From: Bacillus timonensis
GTDB lineage: Bacteria > Bacillota > Bacilli > Bacillales > Bacillaceae_L
Assembly (NCBI GenBank): GCA_020171895.1
Contig: JAIVAN010000007.1
Coordinates: 124,001-188,000 of the forward strand
DNA length: 64,000 nucleotides
Reading direction: 5' to 3'
The position numbers were made by a program, and so were the translations under genes. Below the pieces are notes generated by a model. The model was given only the letters and a program-made list of their open reading frames with translations, was not told the DNA's origin and ran no database searches. This document shows positions 45,491 through 55,737 of the stretch, piece after piece (positions within the stretch are counted from its first letter, which is position 1; every line of letters begins with the position of its first letter).

Positions 45491-46162
45491 TTAATTGCTT
45501 AAATGGTTTATCTGTATATTTTGTTTTTTTACAAGTTGATTTAAAACCGAGTCTGAAAAATATTGACACTGTGGTAGCGTGTAACTCACAATAGGACCAA
45601 TCGTAACACTAAATAAAAATGTCCCCCAAAAAACAGGACCTCCTAACAGCCACCCTAATAGAAGTACAATTAGTTCCATTCCTCCCCGAATGTACTGAAC
45701 CTTTAGTCCTGTTCTTTCTGTCAAAGCAAGCATCAAACTATCTCTAGGTCCTGCACCACATCTAGCAGAAATATATAAACCTATTCCATAACCGATTACA
45801 CCTATCCCCACTATTAACATAGTTATTTTTCCTAACATAGTCACAGGGGTTCTTAAGAGAGGTATCATCATGTACATATCAATAAATAATCCTACAAAAA
45901 GCATGTTTAAAAATGCTCCTAGTTGGGGTAAAGCCTTTAATAAAATAGAAGAGGTAAGTAAAACAACAAAGCCTGCAATGATTGACCAACTTCCGATTGT
46001 AAGCCCTAACTGTTTATATAAACCAATATGAAATACATCCCATGGGGAAGCTCCAAAGTTTGCCTTTATCGTTAATACAATTCCAAATGCCATCACTAAC
46101 AGCCCTGCAAAATATATTATCCATTTTACCAAAGTTTCCTTAGATTTAACCCCTACTCTCAC
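45491..46162 (-). CDS. YczE/YyaS/YitT-type membrane protein
   Basis: The 223-residue protein has about five to six membrane segments and the family pattern TIKANFGASPWDVFHIGL early and SARCGAGPRDSLMLALTERTG in the middle, two related half-repeats. This matches YczE-type integral membrane proteins, whose function is unknown. It lies 28 bases upstream of cymR on the same strand, a position not occupied by such a gene in Bacillus subtilis as I know it. Confidence 0.85.
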   Translation of the reverse strand: MRVGVKSKETLVKWIIYFAGLLVMAFGIVLTIKANFGASPWDVFHIGLYKQLGLTIGSWSIIAGFVVLLTSSILLKALPQLGAFLNMLFVGLFIDMYMMIPLLRTPVTMLGKITMLIVGIGVIGYGIGLYISARCGAGPRDSLMLALTERTGLKVQYIRGGMELIVLLLGWLLGGPVFWGTFLFSVTIGPIVSYTLPQCQYFSDSVLNQLVKKQNIQINHLSN

Positions 46163-46371
46163 CTATTCTTCACTCCGTTTAAGTCAGTTCATATACTGAC
46201 TCTTCATATCTTACGCATATATAACAAACAAACAGATTTCTCTACTCAACTAATGTCTATTAAACTTTTGTCATTATAGCATAAAACGTGATTCAGATGT
46301 ATTTCAACAACTCAATTAGATATGATAAAGTTAAAATAATCTTTAAGTCTAGAATTTATAGGAGTACAAAC

Positions 46372-47649
46372 ATGAATCTGAAACCATTAGCATATCGTAT
46401 GCGTCCAAAACATATAAGTGAAATTATCGGACAAGAGCATCTTGTCGGTGAAGGTAAAATACTTCACAGAATGGTAAAAGCCCGTCAACTAATGTCAATG
46501 ATTTTATACGGCCCACCAGGTATAGGTAAAACATCTATTGCAACAGCAATTGCTGGTAGTACTAACACAGCATTTCGAACGCTTAACGCTGTTTCCAACA
46601 ATAAAAAGGACATGGAAATTGTAGTTGAAGAAGCGAAAATGTCAGGTAAAGTAATATTAATTTTAGATGAAGTTCACCGCCTCGATAAAGGAAAACAAGA
46701 TTTCCTGCTTCCACATTTAGAAAGCGGTCTTATCACTTTAATTGGAGCGACAACAAGTAACCCCTATCATGCAATTAACCCTGCTATACGTAGCCGGTGT
46801 CAGATTTTCGAATTAAAACCTTTGAAACCTAATGAGATAAAAACAGCACTTCAAAGGGCAATAATCGATAAAGAAAACGGACTTGGTGAAATTGAAATAG
46901 ACATTACAGAAGATGCATTGGATCATTTTTCTCATTCTTGTGGTGGAGATTTACGATCAGCCTTAAACGGCCTCGAACTTGCTGCCCGTTCAACTGAAGC
47001 GGATGAAAATCATGTAGTACGAATTGATCTTTCAGTGGCCGAGGAATCAATACAAAAGAAAAATTTTGTTCATGATAAAAACGGAGATGCGCATTACGAT
47101 GTACTTTCTGCTTTTCAAAAATCAATTAGAGGTAGTGATGTGAATGCAGCACTACATTATTTAGGAAGGCTTATTGAAGTAGGGGACCTTATTAGTATTC
47201 ATAGGAGATTACTGGTCATTGCATATGAAGATATCGGCCTGGCTAATCCTCAAGCTGGACAAAGAGCACTTGCTGCTGTTGAAGTTTCAGAAAGAATTGG
47301 ACTTCCTGAATCAAGAATTCCATTAGCCAACATTGTCATTGAATTATGTCTCTCACCAAAATCGAATTCTGCATACAAAGCCCTTGATTTAGCTTTAGCT
47401 GACATTCGATCAGGCTACATTGGAGAAGTTCCTGATCATTTAAAAGATGCTCATTACAAAGGAGCTTCAAAGCTTGGAAGGGGAATTGATTACCTATACC
47501 CTCATGACTATGAAACTGGCTGGGTTAATCAACAATACCTTCCAAATGCTTTACGTAAGAAGAGCTATTACTCTCCTAAGCAAACTGGAAAATTTGAGCT
47601 AGCACTATCACAAGTCTATGAGAAGTTAGAAAAACAACGTAAACGTTAG
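46372..47649 (+). CDS. rarA: Replication-associated recombination protein A (RarA/MgsA)
   Basis: The 425-residue AAA+ ATPase has MRPKHISEIIGQEHLVGEG, Walker A GPPGIGKTS, LDEVHRLDKGKQDFLL (Walker B), and the C-terminal YLYPHDYETGWVNQQYLP. RarA acts at stalled replication forks. ATG at 46372 follows TAGGAG; the open frame extends upstream to 46288 without support. It is divergent from the YczE-like gene. Confidence 0.95.
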   Translation: MNLKPLAYRMRPKHISEIIGQEHLVGEGKILHRMVKARQLMSMILYGPPGIGKTSIATAIAGSTNTAFRTLNAVSNNKKDMEIVVEEAKMSGKVILILDEVHRLDKGKQDFLLPHLESGLITLIGATTSNPYHAINPAIRSRCQIFELKPLKPNEIKTALQRAIIDKENGLGEIEIDITEDALDHFSHSCGGDLRSALNGLELAARSTEADENHVVRIDLSVAEESIQKKNFVHDKNGDAHYDVLSAFQKSIRGSDVNAALHYLGRLIEVGDLISIHRRLLVIAYEDIGLANPQAGQRALAAVEVSERIGLPESRIPLANIVIELCLSPKSNSAYKALDLALADIRSGYIGEVPDHLKDAHYKGASKLGRGIDYLYPHDYETGWVNQQYLPNALRKKSYYSPKQTGKFELALSQVYEKLEKQRKR

Positions 47650-47762
47650 AAATTACTCCACTAATTGATTTGTTCATATTTTATAAAACTATTAAAGTAT
47701 AATCTTGTTTCTTTTGGACAACCTATATAAAAAACTAGCATTTTGTATAGGGAGTTGAAAGA

Positions 47763-48467
47763 ATGAAGGTTAGACAGGACGCTTGGTCACATGAAGATGA
47801 CTTATTATTAGCCGAAACTGTATTACGATATATTCGCGAAGGTGGTACACAGCTATCCGCATTTGAAGAAGTAGGTGACAAATTAAACCGTACATCAGCA
47901 GCATGTGGATTTAGATGGAATGCAGAAGTACGCCAAAATTATGATCAGGCCGTGGCTATTGCTAAAAAACAAAGAAAAGAGAGAAAAAGAGCTCTAGAAA
48001 AATCTCAAACAAGTTTAGCTACTAATTCGATGGAAAAGTCTGTGAAAACTGACAATGGAAAAGTAACTTCAGAACAATTTAATACAGATGCTAATCCTAC
48101 CTTAGTGGAAGAATACTCTACTGAACTAGTTTCAATGCCAGCTGGTTCTTCAAAACAAATTACTCTAGAAGATTGTATCTCTTTTCTACGTGATTTCAAG
48201 AAGAATAATCAGCAATCTAATTATGCAAAACTTGAAAATGAACGCCTTAAACGGGTAAATTCTGAACTTCTAGCTAAAAACAAAGAATTAGAGAAAAGAT
48301 TAGAGAAACTAACTGTTCAACAGCAGGTTATTCAGGATGATTATCAAGCACTTGTACAGATTATGGATAGAGCTAGAAAAATGGTCCTATTTGATGAAAA
48401 TGACCCACAACGAAAATCAGGGTATCATTTGGATAAAGATGATAATATGGAGCAACTTGCAAAATAG
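47763..48467 (+). CDS. RsfA-family transcriptional regulator
   Basis: The 234-residue protein has a Myb/SANT-like N-terminal domain (RQDAWSHEDDLLLAETVLRY, FEEVGDKLNRTSAACGFRWN), a Ser/Thr-rich linker and a C-terminal coiled coil at about residues 150-205. The N-terminus is very similar to Bacillus subtilis RsfA, a prespore sigma-F-dependent regulator, and to its paralogue YlbO; which of them it matches is unclear. ATG follows GGGAG. Confidence 0.87.
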   Translation: MKVRQDAWSHEDDLLLAETVLRYIREGGTQLSAFEEVGDKLNRTSAACGFRWNAEVRQNYDQAVAIAKKQRKERKRALEKSQTSLATNSMEKSVKTDNGKVTSEQFNTDANPTLVEEYSTELVSMPAGSSKQITLEDCISFLRDFKKNNQQSNYAKLENERLKRVNSELLAKNKELEKRLEKLTVQQQVIQDDYQALVQIMDRARKMVLFDENDPQRKSGYHLDKDDNMEQLAK

Positions 48468-48548
48468 TACTGCTTAAAACTATTATCAAATTTCTTTCTT
48501 CAAAGATATAAAATAGAGGTATTATATAACCTAATTTAAATTTAAACG

Positions 48549-48733
48549 TTAGAATGTTGAATCAAAGTTTTCATTCGTGTTAACCGGATTGGAAGGAACC
48601 GAGACTCCTGTGGGAGATTCGACAGGCCCCGGACCCCACAGGCGAAGCCGAGGAGGCTCAAGTGGCGCCCCACGGAAAGCGAGGTTCCTGCAACGCAGAT
48701 TAACACCCCTAGTTCAATGTTATTTTCAGGGTA
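48549..48733 (-). repeat. Structured intergenic repeat, copy D (shorter, inverted)
   Basis: Read on the minus strand it begins TACCCTGAAAATA (from 48733) and has the core inverted repeat GTGTTAATC with GGTTAACAC. It shares with copy B the GTGGG/CCCAC stem, the CACTTGAGCC segment and the GGAACC/GGTTCC pair. It ends after CAACATTCTAACG and lacks the right-hand TGCAATT hairpin module of A, B and C. It lies between the convergent RsfA-like gene and tcdA. Confidence 0.85.
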
Positions 48734-48755
48734 GCCATAGAATAACCAAATAAAA

Positions 48756-48785
48756 AATAATCACGGCACATGCCGTGATTATTTT
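48756..48785 (-). terminator. Terminator of tcdA
   Basis: AATAATCACGGCA and TGCCGTGATTATT form a 13-base-pair stem followed on the minus strand by TTTTTA. The 5' arm overlaps the tcdA stop. Confidence 0.88.
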
Positions 48786-49549
48786 TCGTCGCTTACTCTT
48801 TTAATTTTTATATGACTCAATAGTTCTCTAGTTACGTAGCTAGCCATAATTAATCCAGCAACTGAAGGGACAAATGCGTTCGATGATGGTGGTAATTTTG
48901 CTTTTCTAATTTTTGCATTTTCATCAGGGACAATTTCTTTTCTAATTTCTTCTCTAATGACAATTGGACTTTCATCAGAGAATACAACGTTAATCCCTTT
49001 TTTAATCCCTTCTTTGCGCAAACGAGTTCGTATAACTTTGGCAATGGGATCTGTATGAGTTTTTGAGATATCTGCTATCTTAAATCTAGTTGGGTCCATC
49101 TTATTTGCTGCACCCATACTTGATATAATTGGTATATTTCTCGATAAACATTCCTTCATTAAATGGATTTTGTAGGAGATCGTGTCTGAAGCATCAATTA
49201 CATAATCAAGTCCATAGCTAAAAAACTCTTCATACGTTTCTTCTGTATAAAACATTTTTAAAGCGATGACTTCACAGTCAGGATTTATATCTGCAATTCT
49301 ATCCCGCATTAACTCAACCTTAGGTTTACCAACGGTAGACATTAAAGCGTGTATTTGTCTATTAATATTTGTAATATCAACATCGTCTTTATCAACAAGT
49401 ACTAATCTACCAACTCCAGAACGTGCAAGTGCTTCTGCAGAAAAAGATCCTACTCCGCCAATACCTAGTACGGCAACTGTACTTCCTTTTAGGTGATCAA
49501 GCCCTTCTTTTCCGATTGCTAATTCATTTCGGGAAAACTGGTGTAGCAT
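48779..49549 (-). CDS. tcdA: tRNA threonylcarbamoyladenosine dehydratase
   Basis: TcdA (CsdL, YrvM) converts t6A37 to the cyclic form ct6A in tRNAs that decode ANN codons. The 256-residue product has the E1-like ATP-binding motif VLGIGGVGSFSAEALARSG, VDITNINRQIHA and the C-terminal PSVAGLIMASYVTREL. ATG at 49547-49549 is eight bases after GGAG and gives the family length; the longer open frame to 49663 is not supported. Confidence 0.95.
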   Translation of the reverse strand: MLHQFSRNELAIGKEGLDHLKGSTVAVLGIGGVGSFSAEALARSGVGRLVLVDKDDVDITNINRQIHALMSTVGKPKVELMRDRIADINPDCEVIALKMFYTEETYEEFFSYGLDYVIDASDTISYKIHLMKECLSRNIPIISSMGAANKMDPTRFKIADISKTHTDPIAKVIRTRLRKEGIKKGINVVFSDESPIVIREEIRKEIVPDENAKIRKAKLPPSSNAFVPSVAGLIMASYVTRELLSHIKIKRVSDEK

Positions 49550-49709
49550 ATTCTCAACTCCATTATTGAAATTCACAGCACATTCACAAAAAGCGTCTAA
49601 CCTTTGCTTATATGGCTGTATTTTACCCGTTTTAATATATATCATACTTTGTATTAAAAGCAAGTAAATCTATTGGATAAATTATATAAAAGAAGCACAA
49701 CTATACAAA

Positions 49710-49946
49710 AACCCCATGTAAAGTCGAACCTTACATGGGGTTAATAGTCAATATAAGAAGTCCCAATTGTGCCGTCGATGCCTTCGTTTTGAACCCGCAC
49801 ACGGCAGGTGGGTGCCCTGTTTCAAATTTTGTAAGTCCTCAAAGCCATGAGGCATGTACGCAGTTTGAAAACTCCGGGCTCCCGTATAACTTATTGTTCG
49901 GTCAAAACAATAGGTTATACGACGAACACATCAGGACTTTTAACTT
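49710..49946 (-). ncRNA. bsrA: 6S RNA (BsrA type)
   Basis: On the minus strand AAGTCCTGATGTG at the 5' end pairs with CACAATTGGGACTT near 49757, the closing stem of 6S RNA. Between them are conserved blocks: CGGAGTTTTCAAACTGCGTA, ATGCCTCATGGCTTTGAGGA, and GGGCACCCACC with AACGAAGGCATCG. A terminator hairpin (ACCCCATGTAA/TTACATGGGGT plus T run) ends at 49710. The position between aspS and tcdA (yrvM) is that of 6S-1/BsrA in Bacillus subtilis. 6S RNA binds sigma-A RNA polymerase and mimics an open promoter. Confidence 0.95.
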
Positions 49947-49952
49947 GTAAAA

Positions 49953-49981
49953 ATAATAACATATCGAATCCTCAAATTCAA
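49953..49981 (-). promoter_or_regulatory. Promoter of 6S RNA
   Basis: TTGAAT (49976-49981) and TATTAT (49953-49958) are 17 bases apart, placing the start near 49946. Confidence 0.7.
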
Positions 49982-50005
49982 GTTTGCGAAGACTACAAAA
50001 AATGT

Positions 50006-51775
50006 CTATTTTTCTACATTTAGTGACAAATGTAAGTCTGTAAGTTGTGCTTCGCTTACTTCACCCGGGGCATTCGTTAATAAACAACTTGCACTTGCAG
50101 TCTTTGGAAATGCTATCGTGTCTCTTAAGTTCGTTCTTCCAGCAAGCAACATTACTAATCTGTCCAAACCTATTGCTATTCCACCATGAGGAGGTGTTCC
50201 ATACTCAAACGCTTCTAATAAGAAACCAAATTGCTCCTTTGCTTCTTCTGCTGTAAAGCCTAAAACTTTAAACATTTTTTCTTGAATTTCACGCTCAAAT
50301 ATTCGCAACGATCCTCCGCCAAGTTCATAGCCATTTAAAACTAAATCATATGCTTGAGCTCGAACGTTTCCTGGATTTGAATCCAGTAAGTGTAAATCAT
50401 CTCTTACTGGCATAGTAAATGGATGATGTGCAGCAAAGTAGCGATTTTCTTCTTCATCGAACTCTAAAAGTGGCCAATCAGTTATCCACAAAAATTTAAA
50501 TTTATTTTCAGCGATTAAGTTGAGCTCTTTCGCTAATTTCAATCGAAGCGCTCCTAGGGAGTCTGCCACTACATTTCTTTTATCTGCAACAAAAAGTAAC
50601 AAATCTCCATTTGATGCTTCTAATACTTCTCTAAACGATTGCTGTTCACTCTCATTAAAGAATTTTGCAATTGGACCTTTTAACTCTTGTTCTTCAACCT
50701 TTAACCATGCAAGCCCCTTTGCTCCATATCGACTAACAAACTCTGTTAGAGCATCGATATCTTTTCTCGAATATTTATCAGCTGCACTTTTTACATTAAT
50801 TGCTTTTACTTGTCCGCCATTTTCGACTGCATTGTTAAATACTTTAAACCCACAATTTGCAACAAGCTCTGATAAATCTACTAATTCCATTTCAAATCTT
50901 GTGTCAGGCTTATCTGAACCATATCTACTCATTGCCTCATCGTATGATAGTCTCTGGAAGGGAGTTGGCACGTCGATTCCCTTTGTATTTTTCATTAATT
51001 TGACCATCATTTCTTCCATCATGGACATAATATCCTCTTGACTCATGAACGAAGTTTCGATATCGACCTGTGTGAATTCAGGCTGTCGATCTGCTCTTAA
51101 ATCTTCATCACGAAAACATCTAGCAATTTGATAATATTTGTCAAATCCACCAACCATTAATAACTGCTTAAACAATTGCGGAGACTGTGGCAGAGCATAG
51201 AATTCTCCAGGGTGTACACGACTCGGTACTAAATAATCCCTTGCACCTTCTGGTGTTGACTTAGTTAAAATAGGAGTCTCAACATCTAGGAAGCCTCTTT
51301 CATCAAGAAAATTTCGAATGGACTTCGTTACCTCATGACGCATTTTAAACGTTTCATACATAACTGTTCGACGTAAATCTAAGTAACGGTACTTAAGTCG
51401 AATATCTTCCGAAACATCCGCTTGATCACCAATCACAAATGGAGGTGTTTTCGCAGCATTAATAATGACGACATGGTCAACTTGCACTTCAATTTTTCCA
51501 GTTGTAAGATTTTCATTGACAGTTCCTTGTTCCCTTGCAACAACAGTACCTTCTATGTCCAATACAAATTCATTTCTCACATTTTCGGCAATTTTTAATG
51601 CTTCAGGTGATTTTTCTGGGTTAAAAACGACTTGAACAATGCCCGATCGATCTCTTAAATCAATAAAAATCAGACCTCCTAGATCACGTCTCTTTTGAAC
51701 CCACCCCTTTAATTTCACAGTTTCGCCAATTGCTTTTTCTGTCACTTCTCCGCAATAATATGTTCTACCGTACAT
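50006..51775 (-). CDS. aspS: Aspartyl-tRNA synthetase
   Basis: The 589-residue class II enzyme has the N-terminal OB-fold anticodon-binding domain ([20 protein letters not shown]), the catalytic core with [16 protein letters not shown], the bacterial GAD insert at about residues 280-420, and the C-terminal motif 3 [14 protein letters not shown]. It may be non-discriminating depending on the anticodon residues. It follows hisS by 12 bases and shares its T-box. Confidence 0.98.
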   Translation of the reverse strand: MYGRTYYCGEVTEKAIGETVKLKGWVQKRRDLGGLIFIDLRDRSGIVQVVFNPEKSPEALKIAENVRNEFVLDIEGTVVAREQGTVNENLTTGKIEVQVDHVVIINAAKTPPFVIGDQADVSEDIRLKYRYLDLRRTVMYETFKMRHEVTKSIRNFLDERGFLDVETPILTKSTPEGARDYLVPSRVHPGEFYALPQSPQLFKQLLMVGGFDKYYQIARCFRDEDLRADRQPEFTQVDIETSFMSQEDIMSMMEEMMVKLMKNTKGIDVPTPFQRLSYDEAMSRYGSDKPDTRFEMELVDLSELVANCGFKVFNNAVENGGQVKAINVKSAADKYSRKDIDALTEFVSRYGAKGLAWLKVEEQELKGPIAKFFNESEQQSFREVLEASNGDLLLFVADKRNVVADSLGALRLKLAKELNLIAENKFKFLWITDWPLLEFDEEENRYFAAHHPFTMPVRDDLHLLDSNPGNVRAQAYDLVLNGYELGGGSLRIFEREIQEKMFKVLGFTAEEAKEQFGFLLEAFEYGTPPHGGIAIGLDRLVMLLAGRTNLRDTIAFPKTASASCLLTNAPGEVSEAQLTDLHLSLNVEK

Positions 51776-51787
51776 AATCCTTCACCT

Positions 51788-53059
51788 CTATTGTTTGTTA
51801 TTCACTAAATACGTAATAAATTGGTCTAAAGGAACTTCCTCTTGAACACCCGTTGACATGTTCTTTACATTGATTACTTGTCTGTCTAACTCATTATCAC
51901 CTAAAACAGCAACGTAAGTCGCTTGTAATCGGTCTGCTGCTTTAAATTGTGCTTTTACCTTTTTGTCTAAATAATCCTTCTCAGCGGTTAGGCCGGCTTT
52001 TCTAACACTATGTACAAGTGAAACTGATTTATCCTTTGCATTGTCTCCTAAAGCTACTAAATAGCAATCAATTTCAGACTTTATTGGTAGATTAATCTGC
52101 TCTGCCTCTAAAGCAGCAATTAAACGCTCAATACTTAATGCAAAACCAATACCAGGTGTATTCGGTCCTCCAATCTCCTCGACTAAACCGTTGTATCTTC
52201 CACCACCACAAAGAGTAGTAATTGCTCCAAATCCTTCTGCATTACTCATTATTTCGAATGCTGTATGATTATAATAATCTAATCCTCGTACTAAGCTTGA
52301 ATCTACTTCAAACTCTACTCCAATTTCAGTTAAGTATTGCTTTACTTTGTCAAAATATATTTTAGATTCTTCATTTAAGAATTCTAATATCGAAGGAGCT
52401 TTTTTCATCAATTCGTGATCTCGGTCTTTTTTACAATCAAGAATTCTCATCGGGTTTTTCTCTAGACGTGAATTACAATCCGAACAAAATTCTTCAATTC
52501 TAGGAGCGAAGTGATTAATTAATGCTTCTTTATGAGCAGATCTACTAGATGAATCACCTAAGCTGTTTATAACAAGCTTTAATTTTCTTAGTCCAAGCGA
52601 TTGATATAATTCCATCGCGAGTGAAATTACTTCAACATCAATAGATGGATCATTACTACCTAAAGCTTCTACTCCAAATTGCACAAATTGACGATACCTT
52701 CCGGCTTGTGGTCGCTCATATCGAAACATTTGACCAGAATAAAACAACTTAGTAGGCTGTGCAGCATTTCCAAACATCTTATTCTCTACATAAGAACGCA
52801 CAACCGCAGCTGTACCCTCAGGTCTTAATGTTAGGCTTCTTCCCCCTCTATCTTCGAACGTATACATTTCTTTTTGCACGATATCAGTAGTTTCACCAAC
52901 ACTTCGTAAAAACAATTCAGTATGTTCAAAGATAGGTGTGCGAATTTCATGATAATTATATTTTTTACAGATTTCTCTAGCTTTTTCCTCAATATATTGC
53001 CAATTCTCCACAGCACCTGGGAGAATATCTTGGGTTCCTCTAGGAATGTTAATTGACAT
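51788..53059 (-). CDS. hisS: Histidyl-tRNA synthetase
   Basis: The 423-residue class II enzyme starts [15 protein letters not shown] and contains [16 protein letters not shown] (motif 2), [16 protein letters not shown] (histidine signature), [14 protein letters not shown] and [11 protein letters not shown] (motif 3). ATG at 53057-53059 follows AGGAGG; the longer open frame to 53161 is rejected. It is the first gene of hisS-aspS. Confidence 0.97.
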   Translation of the reverse strand: MSINIPRGTQDILPGAVENWQYIEEKAREICKKYNYHEIRTPIFEHTELFLRSVGETTDIVQKEMYTFEDRGGRSLTLRPEGTAAVVRSYVENKMFGNAAQPTKLFYSGQMFRYERPQAGRYRQFVQFGVEALGSNDPSIDVEVISLAMELYQSLGLRKLKLVINSLGDSSSRSAHKEALINHFAPRIEEFCSDCNSRLEKNPMRILDCKKDRDHELMKKAPSILEFLNEESKIYFDKVKQYLTEIGVEFEVDSSLVRGLDYYNHTAFEIMSNAEGFGAITTLCGGGRYNGLVEEIGGPNTPGIGFALSIERLIAALEAEQINLPIKSEIDCYLVALGDNAKDKSVSLVHSVRKAGLTAEKDYLDKKVKAQFKAADRLQATYVAVLGDNELDRQVINVKNMSTGVQEEVPLDQFITYLVNNKQ

Positions 53060-53252
53060 TCTAATTCCTCCTATAACTTTAAAACTAAATTTAAATTTTT
53101 CTTCAGCCTTTAAAGAGGCACATACTGTATTGTTCCCGTTATTGAAAGGAGGCTCTTTCAATGACTGAGCCTATGAAAAAATCATGATCTCAAATTTAAT
53201 GTTTTCCCACAAGAACTATATCAATAACGACCTCTTAACAAAGCTTTAAAAA

Positions 53253-53535
53253 TACAAAAAACTCCCATCCCTACAAATATGTAGGGACGAGAGTTTGTAT
53301 ATTCCCGTGGTGCCACCCTGGTTAAGATTAATCACTAATCTTCACTTTCATCAGTTAACGCCTGATACGTTCTTCTCCTACTAAACAACCACTATTTTTC
53401 AGAGAGAAGCCTACGGAGTGTTCATTCATTAAGTCATGTGTAGAAATGCTTTCAGCCCTTGACATTTCCTCTCTAATCACTTGTTTCTTAACTACTATGC
53501 TCCATCATCGGTTTTAATATTAAGAAATAGAATTT
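53253..53535 (-). promoter_or_regulatory. T-box leader of hisS-aspS (His, CAC specifier)
   Basis: On the minus strand the leader has the T-box core AGGGTGGCACCACGG, GGCTGAAAG, a GATGATGG-type element, and the specifier CAC (53418-53420) in the context GAA-CAC-TCCGTAGG. The terminator stem ACTCTCGTCCCTAC/GTAGGGATGGGAGT with a T run lies at 53256-53295. It should respond to uncharged tRNA-His and would also control aspS downstream. Between 53060 and 53252 nothing else is clear. Confidence 0.94.
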
Positions 53536-53541
53536 TATATT

Positions 53542-53570
53542 ATCATACGAATGAACATCTTACTTGTCAA
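53542..53570 (-). promoter_or_regulatory. Promoter of the hisS T-box
   Basis: TTGACA (53565-53570) and TATGAT (53542-53547) are separated by 17 bases. Confidence 0.8.
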
Positions 53571-53630
53571 GATTTCTTTTATGAAAATGGATGGTTTCGT
53601 TCCAAAGGCTACAAAATATTTATTATATTA

Positions 53631-53804
53631 TTACCGGTGTAACTGTTTCTTAAGTTTTTGGACGTCTCTTAAAGAAAGTCCAAATTCAGTAGCTAGTTCC
53701 ACAGAATTGTTTCCTTGTTCCATCTCAATAAAGTCATGTAGATTTACCCCAAATATATTACTATTACCTTTTTGTGAATGCTCATTTTTTTCACCGAATC
53801 TCAT
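53631..53804 (-). CDS. Small helix-turn-helix-like protein
   Basis: The 57-residue product starts MRFGEKNEHSQKGNSNIFGV and ends with an HTH-like segment, SVELATEFGLSLRDVQKLKK. A small gene at this place, between hisS and the amidase gene, is also present in Bacillus subtilis (I believe yrzK, not certain). The ribosome binding site (AAGGGA) is far from the ATG. Function unknown; the helix-turn-helix suggests nucleic acid binding. Confidence 0.7.
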   Translation of the reverse strand: MRFGEKNEHSQKGNSNIFGVNLHDFIEMEQGNNSVELATEFGLSLRDVQKLKKQLHR

Positions 53805-53955
53805 GATACTTGTCGTCCCTTCTATTTTAAGCTATTGTTTATTATGTATCTTGCCCCGTTTCTAAGATTTTTTTCAAAAAATACAAGGATTTTTTTATTT
53901 CAAACTAGAATTAGTAATACGACATCTATGAATGTAAAAGGAGGCTTTTTTTATT

Positions 53956-55704
53956 TTGTTACAAAAGTTTTTACAAGCTCTAATATGTATTACGCTCTTA
54001 TTAATTTCTTTTTCATATCCAATCATTAAGCCTATCAATGCGGCTTCTAAGCAAACAGCTACTATAAACACTGCTACTTTAAATGTCAGGGAAGGTCCAG
54101 GTTTATCCTATAATGTGATTAAACAAGTAAAACAAAATGAGTCCTATCCTGTCGTAGACAAAAAGTCGGACTGGTTAAAGTTAGAACTATCCAAAAATGA
54201 ATTCGGCTGGGTAGCGGCTTGGTTAGTGAGTTTAAATGAAATAAAGTCTGAGAATACATCAAATGATAAAATCACATCGTCCGTAGATGGGCTGAGAATT
54301 CGTTCTGGACCTGGGACAAGCTTTCAAATTATCGGGTATTTAAATAAAGGAGAAGAAGTTAGCTACCTAGATCAAAATGAGAATTGGACAAAGATTCTTA
54401 TAAATAACATTCATGGCTGGGTATCTTCTGATTACTTATTGTTTGGTTCTACCAAACCTAATGAAAGTACGAAAAAGGAAGGAAAAATAACAGCTACAGC
54501 ATTAAACATAAGAAGCACACCTAGTTTGCAAGGTGCCATTATCGGTAAAGTATATAAAGATGAAAAGGTAACAATCGTGTCTGAAAAAGAAAATTGGGTC
54601 GAAATTAATCATGATGGTGGCACTGCTTGGATACATAAAGATTATGTCCGAATTGAAACCACAGTCTCATTACCGGCGAGACCTTCTAGTCCACCAAATG
54701 ATGGCTCAACTAATAAACAATCCTATACTGCTACCGTTACAGCAACTTCACTTAATGTACGGAGTGAAGGTTCGCTAGAAGGAAAAGTGTTAGGTACGGT
54801 TAAAATAGGGGATTCTGTTACAGTAAAGCAAGAATTAAATCAATGGTGTGAAATCTCATATAATGGTTCAACAGGATGGGTTGCTTGTTGGTTTTTAGAG
54901 AAAAATCCGTCGATCGATCAATCATATGAAGCTTTTAGTGAAATTAAGATAATACACAATGGTACAAATATTCGAACAGGTCCATCAACCACTAATTCAG
55001 TAGCATTAATTGCAAATGAAGGTGATACCTTTAAAGTCATTGAAACTGCTGGAGATTGGTATAAAATCGAATTAGCTAACAAACAAGTAGCTTATGTGGC
55101 TGGTTGGATCGTACAAATAGTTGGCAGTTCAGAAAATATTCAAAAGCCTGGCGTTAACCAATACTTAAAAGGGAGAAACATTATTGTTGACCCTGGTCAT
55201 GGTGGAAGAGACAGCGGAACTGTTGGAGTAAGTGGAACATTAGAAAAGGATGTTACATTGAGAACAGCTAAGCTTGTATATGATAAGTTGGTCGCTGCTG
55301 GAGCCTCAGTTTCTTTAACGAGAAGTAATGATTCATATGTTAGTTTACGTACAAGAGTAAACACCTCACATTACGGAAATGCAGATGCTTTTATAAGTAT
55401 TCATTACGACAGTGTAAATGATCATAGTGTAAAAGGAATTACATCTTATTATTATAAAAACATTGATATTAGTCTTGCTGCCTCATTACAAACAGAAATA
55501 ATTAAGGCTACTAGACTATCAGATAGAGGGCATCGAAGCGGTAATTACCATGTTCTAAGAGAAAATAGACAGCCTGCCGCTTTACTTGAGTTAGGGTTTC
55601 TTAGTAACAGTTCTGAGGAATTAACCGTTCTATCGAGTGGCTTCCAAGAAAATGTATCATCTGGTATTTATTACGGATTAGCACAATACTTTAAATCAAA
55701 ATAA
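53956..55704 (+). CDS. yrvJ: N-acetylmuramoyl-L-alanine amidase with five SH3b domains (YrvJ-like)
   Basis: This secreted cell-wall hydrolase of 582 residues has a signal peptide (about residues 1-29, ending INAAS), five bacterial SH3 domains (about 33-92, 100-158, 172-228, 253-312 and 322-385), each with the LNVR/IRxGPG pattern, and a C-terminal Amidase_3 domain from about 400. The zinc ligands are visible in VDPGHGGRDSG, GTLEKDV and FISIHYDS, and the catalytic Glu in LLELGFLSN. The SH3 domains should bind peptidoglycan. The start is TTG at 53956, 11 bases after GGAGG. Confidence 0.92.
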   Translation: MLQKFLQALICITLLLISFSYPIIKPINAASKQTATINTATLNVREGPGLSYNVIKQVKQNESYPVVDKKSDWLKLELSKNEFGWVAAWLVSLNEIKSENTSNDKITSSVDGLRIRSGPGTSFQIIGYLNKGEEVSYLDQNENWTKILINNIHGWVSSDYLLFGSTKPNESTKKEGKITATALNIRSTPSLQGAIIGKVYKDEKVTIVSEKENWVEINHDGGTAWIHKDYVRIETTVSLPARPSSPPNDGSTNKQSYTATVTATSLNVRSEGSLEGKVLGTVKIGDSVTVKQELNQWCEISYNGSTGWVACWFLEKNPSIDQSYEAFSEIKIIHNGTNIRTGPSTTNSVALIANEGDTFKVIETAGDWYKIELANKQVAYVAGWIVQIVGSSENIQKPGVNQYLKGRNIIVDPGHGGRDSGTVGVSGTLEKDVTLRTAKLVYDKLVAAGASVSLTRSNDSYVSLRTRVNTSHYGNADAFISIHYDSVNDHSVKGITSYYYKNIDISLAASLQTEIIKATRLSDRGHRSGNYHVLRENRQPAALLELGFLSNSSEELTVLSSGFQENVSSGIYYGLAQYFKSK

Positions 55705-55707
55705 AAA

Positions 55708-55736
55708 GAAAGGGAGTTCAATTCCCTTTCTTTTTT
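55708..55736. terminator. Bidirectional terminator between amidase and dtd
   Basis: GAAAGGGA and TCCCTTTC (GAAAGGGAGTT/AATTCCCTTTC) form a stem with T runs on both strands, between convergent genes. Confidence 0.88.
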
Positions 55737-55737
55737 A

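Noticed and set aside
49735-49950. A 71-codon plus-strand frame
   Set aside because: It lies exactly antisense to the 6S RNA, whose closing stem, conserved blocks, promoter and terminator are clear.
53551-54029. Plus-strand frames of 104 and 83 codons before the amidase gene
   Set aside because: They overlap the hisS promoter, the small minus-strand HTH-like gene and the amidase signal peptide in other frames, and have no convincing start signals.
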